The position numbers were made by a program, and so were the translations under genes. Positions 61,151-64,000 of a stretch of DNA of 64,000 bases are shown here, piece by piece (positions within the stretch are counted from its first letter, which is position 1; every line of letters begins with the position of its first letter). The DNA is taken from positions 1-64,000 of the forward strand of contig NZ_JBCDMW010000039.1 in assembly GCF_038433155.1 (NCBI RefSeq), written 5' to 3'. The DNA comes from Luteococcus sp038433155 (GTDB taxonomy: Bacteria; Actinomycetota; Actinomycetes; Propionibacteriales; Propionibacteriaceae). The notes beneath the pieces were generated by a model. That model had not been told where the DNA came from. It searched no databases and worked only from the letters and a program-made list of their open reading frames with translations.

Positions 61151-61245
61151 TCGACGCCGGGCCGGCAACCTCTGGCGCTGCGTCTCGTCGACGCTCGCTC
61201 GCGTCTCCTCGCGGAAACGCGCTGCGAGACTCGGGATCCGACGAC
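61151..61245. repeat. ~95-bp interspersed repeat, inverted copy
   Basis: The reverse complement matches 32286-32384 along the whole length with scattered changes and a 3-base gap; the best block is the TCGCAGCGCG...CGCGAGGAGACGCGAG region. It lies just after the LamG lipoprotein gene and is followed by a short-element copy at 61281-61301. Confidence 0.7.
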
Positions 61246-61351
61246 GACCCCACGACACCCGAGCCCGACCCAACCACGGTGGCCGAGCCTGTCGAGGCCC
61301 CGCCCCGCGACGGCCGAACCCGTCGCGGCGACCGTCACGGCGGGCAGCCGA

Positions 61352-61373
61352 GCGACAGTCGCTACACTGTCGC
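61352..61373 (+). promoter_or_regulatory. possible tRNA-Lys promoter with inverted repeat
   Basis: TACACT (61363-61368) is a plausible -10 element ten bases before the tRNA. It lies in GCGACAG-N8-CTGTCGC. No good -35 is seen. Confidence 0.35.
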
Positions 61374-61377
61374 GAGC

Positions 61378-61450
61378 GCCCCTATAGCTCAGCTGGCAGA
61401 GCAGCGGACTTTTAATCCGCGGGTCCAGGGTTCGATCCCCTGTGGGGGCA
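61378..61450 (+). tRNA. tRNA-Lys (anticodon TTT)
   Basis: The 73-base gene folds as a normal cloverleaf: acceptor GCCCCTA/TGGGGGC, D arm with AGCTCAGCTGGCAGAGC, anticodon stem GCGGA/TCCGC with loop CTTTTAA, and T arm CCAGG-GTTCGATC-CCCTG. The anticodon TTT reads Lys. The 3' CCA is not encoded. Confidence 0.95.
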
Positions 61451-61496
61451 CGACTGCGGGTCGCGACTGAGCGACATCACTGCGGAGGAGGTTGCC

Positions 61497-62105
61497 ATGC
61501 GCGGTTTCCTGGTGGTGCTCCTGGTCGGCCTGGTGCTGCTGGCGCTGGCGGCCTGGCGGGACCGGCAGACCCGTCGGATTGCCGAGGGTCGGCTGGGCGC
61601 ACCGCTGGAGAGCCTGACGCCACCCAGCCCGTCGGATCCCGACGCCGGCCAGCGGGAGGCGCTGGAGAGCTTCCGCGCCAGCCAGCCCCGGTACGACGCC
61701 GTTCTGGCGGACCAGCGCTTCGCCAGTTGGGCCAAACCCCCGACGGCCGAGGCCGCCCAGGTGGACCTGCTCTGTTGCCCCGAGGGCGTGGGCAGCCTTC
61801 GGGAGCTCTTGCCCAGCCTGCAGAAGGCACGGGCCAGCCATCGTGGCCTGGTGCTGGTCTGCCCCGGCTTCGACGAGGACTTGCTCACCCACCTGGTGAC
61901 CACGGGCGGCCCGGCCCGCCCGGTGCCCCTGCTGGCCAGCCCGCAGACCTGCCGGGAGCTGGCCGACCTGACCGGCGCAACGCCGGCTGACCGGACAGAT
62001 CTCCAGTCCGGAGCGGCCCCACGCCTGCACGGCACGGCTCGACGGGTGGTGGCCGACGCCACCGGTTGTTGGCTGGACGCCTCACTGGGTGAGCCGCCCG
62101 CCTGA
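61497..62105 (+). CDS. small membrane-anchored protein of unknown function
   Basis: The 202-residue product has one N-terminal membrane helix (FLVVLLVGLVLLALAAW) and a soluble part with no recognised family; LLCCPEGVGSLRELLPSLQ and GLVLVCPGFDEDLLTHLV suggest an alternating alpha/beta fold. GAGGAGG lies before the ATG. It lies 47 bases after tRNA-Lys. Confidence 0.7.
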   Translation: MRGFLVVLLVGLVLLALAAWRDRQTRRIAEGRLGAPLESLTPPSPSDPDAGQREALESFRASQPRYDAVLADQRFASWAKPPTAEAAQVDLLCCPEGVGSLRELLPSLQKARASHRGLVLVCPGFDEDLLTHLVTTGGPARPVPLLASPQTCRELADLTGATPADRTDLQSGAAPRLHGTARRVVADATGCWLDASLGEPPA

Positions 62106-62130
62106 ACCCTCGAGGACAGCTTGAGGGTTT
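62105..62130 (+). terminator. intrinsic terminator overlapping the stop codon
   Basis: AACCCTC (62105-62111) and GAGGGTT (62123-62129) form a stem that ends in TTT. The first base belongs to the TGA stop of the small membrane protein. Confidence 0.55.
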
Positions 62131-62452
62131 GCGGGCAGCCCCCGGTCTCCGCGCCGTCATTTCCCATTCACCGGGACGCCTGTCCAGAGCGTCGTCATGT
62201 CATCTGGAGGATCCCGCTTGACGTCAAGCGATTCCACCTCTTTCGAGCGGCCAGTCCCCGTCTGGACAGCCATCCACGGTTCACCCGGAGGTTGCCCGCG
62301 CTTGCTTGCCTGCAAGGAATCCAGCGAATCGGTCAGTCGCAGGACCGTACTGCCGCTGCCTACAGTCCTTGCCCGTGGCCACGACGCGGCGAAGGTCGGG
62401 GCCGACAGCTTGGCTCGACAGCACACGGCCGTGGCCGTTGAAAGGGAACCCC
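62131..62452. promoter_or_regulatory. upstream region of the SH3/M15 wall peptidase gene
   Basis: This 322-base stretch has no credible gene but has several blocks that could pair. Wall-hydrolase genes in actinobacteria are often controlled by a c-di-AMP (ydaO) riboswitch in this position. I looked for its conserved core and did not find it with confidence. Confidence 0.35.
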
Positions 62453-63409
62453 ATGTCTGCACTGCGAACCACCCGCCCACTCGTCGCGACGGCGATGGCC
62501 GCGGCCCTGCTGGCCGGTGGCGCCCAGGTCTCCACCCCCGCCGCGCAGGCCGCGCCGCAACCGGCAAGGACGGTGAACAAGGCCAAGGCCGGCCAGGCCA
62601 CCACCACGTCGGACCTGTCGGTCCGCTCCCAGGCCAGCACCAAGTCCAAGCGGGTCGGCATCCTCAAGAAGGGCAGCCGGGTGGCCGTGACCGGCAAGCG
62701 AGTGAACGGGATGGCCCAGATCCGCTGGCAGGGCAAGCTGCGTTGGGTGAGCGCCAAGTACCTGAAGGGCGCCGGCTCAGCCGCCCAGACCACGACGGCC
62801 CAGCCGCTCAAGGCCGGCATCCTGAAGGCGACGGTCACCCTGGCGATCCGCGAGCAGCCCAGCACTGCGTCGAAGCGGGTGGGCACCATCGCCAAGGGCA
62901 ATGAGGTGGCCATCACCGGCAAGCAGGTCAATGGCATGGCCCAGCTGTACTGGATGGGGAACCACCGCTGGGTGAGCGCGAAGTACCTGTCCCGCGGGGG
63001 CGTCGCGGCCACCCCACAGGCGCGCAACCGCGCCCCGCAGAATGTCGTCGCCTACAACCCGCTTGCCCTGCCGGGGTCCACCGTCGCGGCCAAGCGGGTG
63101 GCGGCCGTGGTCACCACCGACCACCCGCAGATCCGCACCATCCACGGCATCCGGATTGACCCGGGATCCGACCACCACACCGGCCGCGCCGTGGACGTGA
63201 TGCTGCCCAACTACCGCTCCAACCAGGCCCTGGGTTGGGAGATCGCCAACCAGATGCGGTCCCGCGCCGACGAGCTGGGCATCACCTACGTGATCTTCCA
63301 GCAGAAGATCTGGTCCGTGGCCCGTGACGGCGAGGGTTGGCGTCCGATGGCCGACCGGGGCAACGACACCCAGAACCACATCGACCACGTGCACGTCTCG
63401 GTTCGCTGA
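62453..63409 (+). CDS. secreted SH3-domain protein with M15-like peptidase domain
   Basis: From ATG 62453 (AAAGGGAACCCC before it) the product has 318 residues. A signal peptide (LVATAMAAALLAGGAQVSTPAAQAA) is followed by two bacterial SH3 repeats (about 48-105 and 118-178), each ending in RWVSAKYL. The C-terminal domain has GIRIDPGSDHHTGRAVDVML (SxHxxGxAxD zinc set) and HIDHVHVS (HxH), as in VanY/M15-type peptidases. It should bind and cut peptidoglycan outside the cell. Confidence 0.87.
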   Translation: MSALRTTRPLVATAMAAALLAGGAQVSTPAAQAAPQPARTVNKAKAGQATTTSDLSVRSQASTKSKRVGILKKGSRVAVTGKRVNGMAQIRWQGKLRWVSAKYLKGAGSAAQTTTAQPLKAGILKATVTLAIREQPSTASKRVGTIAKGNEVAITGKQVNGMAQLYWMGNHRWVSAKYLSRGGVAATPQARNRAPQNVVAYNPLALPGSTVAAKRVAAVVTTDHPQIRTIHGIRIDPGSDHHTGRAVDVMLPNYRSNQALGWEIANQMRSRADELGITYVIFQQKIWSVARDGEGWRPMADRGNDTQNHIDHVHVSVR

Positions 63410-63475
63410 CCCGCGCCGGGCCTACCCTCCCCGGTTTTGAGCCCCGAGCGAATGCCCCTAGACTTGGACGGTCGC

Positions 63476-63548
63476 GTCCCCATCGTCTAGCGGCCCAGGA
63501 CACCGCCCTTTCAAGGCGGCAGCGCGGGTTCGAATCCCGTTGGGGATA
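63476..63548 (+). tRNA. tRNA-Glu (anticodon TTC)
   Basis: The gene of 73 bases has acceptor GTCCCCA/TGGGGAT (first pair G-T), D arm TCTAGCGGCCCAGGA, anticodon stem CCGCC/GGCGG with loop CTTTCAA, and T arm GCGGG-TTCGAAT-CCCGT. The anticodon TTC reads Glu. No CCA is encoded. It follows the M15-type gene by 66 bases. Confidence 0.93.
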
Positions 63549-63560
63549 CAACACAGAAGT

Positions 63561-63578
63561 GGGGGGGGGGGGGGGGGG
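63561..63578. repeat. run of 18 G
   Basis: A homopolymer of 18 G lies 12 bases after tRNA-Glu. Its length is unusual for a chromosome and may vary in the cell or be misread in sequencing. Confidence 0.9.
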
Positions 63579-63623
63579 AGGGATACAAGGAGGGAGGGCC
63601 CTACACCGAAACACCCACTATCC

Positions 63624-63653
63624 CCTCCGGCCAGTGGAAACACTGACCGGAGG
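63624..63653. terminator. hairpin with GAAA loop between tRNA-Glu and GH38
   Basis: CCTCCGG-C-CAGTG and CACTG-A-CCGGAGG make a 13-position stem with one mismatch and a stable GAAA loop. It sits between convergent transcripts. Confidence 0.5.
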
Positions 63654-63750
63654 CCACTTCCCGCAGTCGGACATTCACTGGCACTGGACGCCATTGGAGG
63701 ACGCGTCTGTAACCACTCCCAGAACCCTGTCTCCGGGATGTCCGCTACCG

Positions 63751-64000
63751 CTACCGCGCCAGCCTCAGCGTCGTGATCTCAAAGGCCCTCAACTGCACGC
63801 GCAGATTGGATCCATTGATGAGCGGGAGTTCTTCCAGTGGGCGCTCAAGGAGATCCGTTCGAACCGCGGTGGCGAACTGGCTCCCCAGTGTGAGCGTTGC
63901 CGTTCGTTGTTGGCCGGTCGATTCGTAGAGACGAATGACGACGTCACCCGAGCGGTCTTCAGCGAGCTTCACGGTTTCTGTCACGACGAGGGGATCATCA
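63751..64000 (-). CDS. alpha-mannosidase (GH38), C-terminal fragment; 5' end outside window
   Basis: Only the last 82 or so residues are inside the window. They read VTETVKLAEDRSGDVVIRLYEST...NLRVQLRAFEITTLRLAR, which matches the C-terminal beta-sandwich of bacterial GH38 alpha-mannosidases (ETVKxAED and the final FEIxTLRL). The frame stays open to the window edge with no start needed inside. The enzyme trims alpha-mannosides in the cytoplasm. Confidence 0.8.
   Translation of the reverse strand, partial: DDPLVVTETVKLAEDRSGDVVIRLYESTGQQRTATLTLGSQFATAVRTDLLERPLEELPLINGSNLRVQLRAFEITTLRLAR

Noticed and set aside
62131..62452. ydaO (c-di-AMP) riboswitch before the SH3/M15 gene
   Set aside because: The gene type fits, but I could not find the conserved core elements on the correct strand. 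A covariance-model search would decide.
63540..63595. Attachment site or integrated element at tRNA-Glu
   Set aside because: A GGGATACAA at the tRNA 3' end recurs about 40 bases later, but it is only nine bases long and no integrase gene or second tRNA end is visible.

Overview
The window is high-GC DNA with short intergenic gaps and many overlapping start/stop codons (GTGA, ATGA, TGATG). The gene content (DUF4245 protein, PhoH with a PIN domain, DUF559/AbiEi-like gene, PASTA-free SH3/M15 wall hydrolase, several Tat substrates) points to an actinobacterium. A member of the Propionibacteriaceae is my best guess, but that is inference. The glycyl-radical enzyme locus implies that it can live without oxygen.

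Positions 1-19,500 form an envelope polysaccharide locus. On the minus strand at the left are a DegT-type aminotransferase, a small initiating sugar-phosphate transferase and a low-molecular-weight tyrosine phosphatase. Diverging from them is a seven-gene operon in which nearly every gene overlaps the next: a WbuB-like glycosyltransferase, CapE, CapF, a GNAT acetyltransferase, CapG and two more glycosyltransferases. CapE/F/G are the three steps from UDP-GlcNAc to UDP-N-acetyl-L-fucosamine. Next come a Wzx-type flippase and a Wzy/ligase-type polymerase, flanked by two paralogous Tat-exported proteins that look like beta-helix glycan-active proteins. An acyltransferase-3/SGNH O-acetylase and a secreted SGNH-like protein follow. 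From about 7.7 to 19.3 kb the DNA looks more AT-rich than the housekeeping DNA to the right.

Positions 19.5-36.3 kb hold an XRE regulator with a palindrome at its promoter, a hipBA module with paired operators, and mostly housekeeping genes: M18 aminopeptidase, RmuC, IlvA, an MHS-type transporter, IspH, XseA/XseB, a DUF4245 protein, a spermidine-synthase-like protein, a CitE-like lyase and PhoH.

Positions 36.6-48.6 kb are carbohydrate metabolism: a GH31 glycosidase, then a PTS IIBCA permease, DeoR regulator, Gfo/Idh/MocA oxidoreductase, FSA-type aldolase, LacI regulator, glycyl radical enzyme and its activase. A 14-bp palindrome precedes the glycyl radical enzyme gene and recurs with one mismatch in front of the PTS gene. 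This ties the two ends into one probable LacI regulon. The set matches the parts of the E. coli frw/pflD/fsaB and ybiW/fsaA systems, so I propose an actinobacterial form of radical 'anhydroglycolysis' of 1,5-anhydrohexitols. This is the most interesting system in the window.

Positions 48.6-64 kb hold a flavin monooxygenase, a dCMP-type deaminase, a cation diffusion facilitator, a patatin-like lipase, a NagD-like HAD phosphatase, a large membrane protein, an AbiEi/DUF559-like gene bracketed by 68-bp direct repeats, a three-gene set of small envelope proteins, a Tat lipoprotein with a LamG domain, tRNA-Lys, a small membrane protein, an SH3/M15 wall peptidase, tRNA-Glu and the 3' end of a GH38 alpha-mannosidase that runs off the window. 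Two families of interspersed repeats lie between genes, one a short CGAGCCTGTCGAGG-type element and one of about 95 bp. One pair of the short repeats lies inside rmuC coding sequence.
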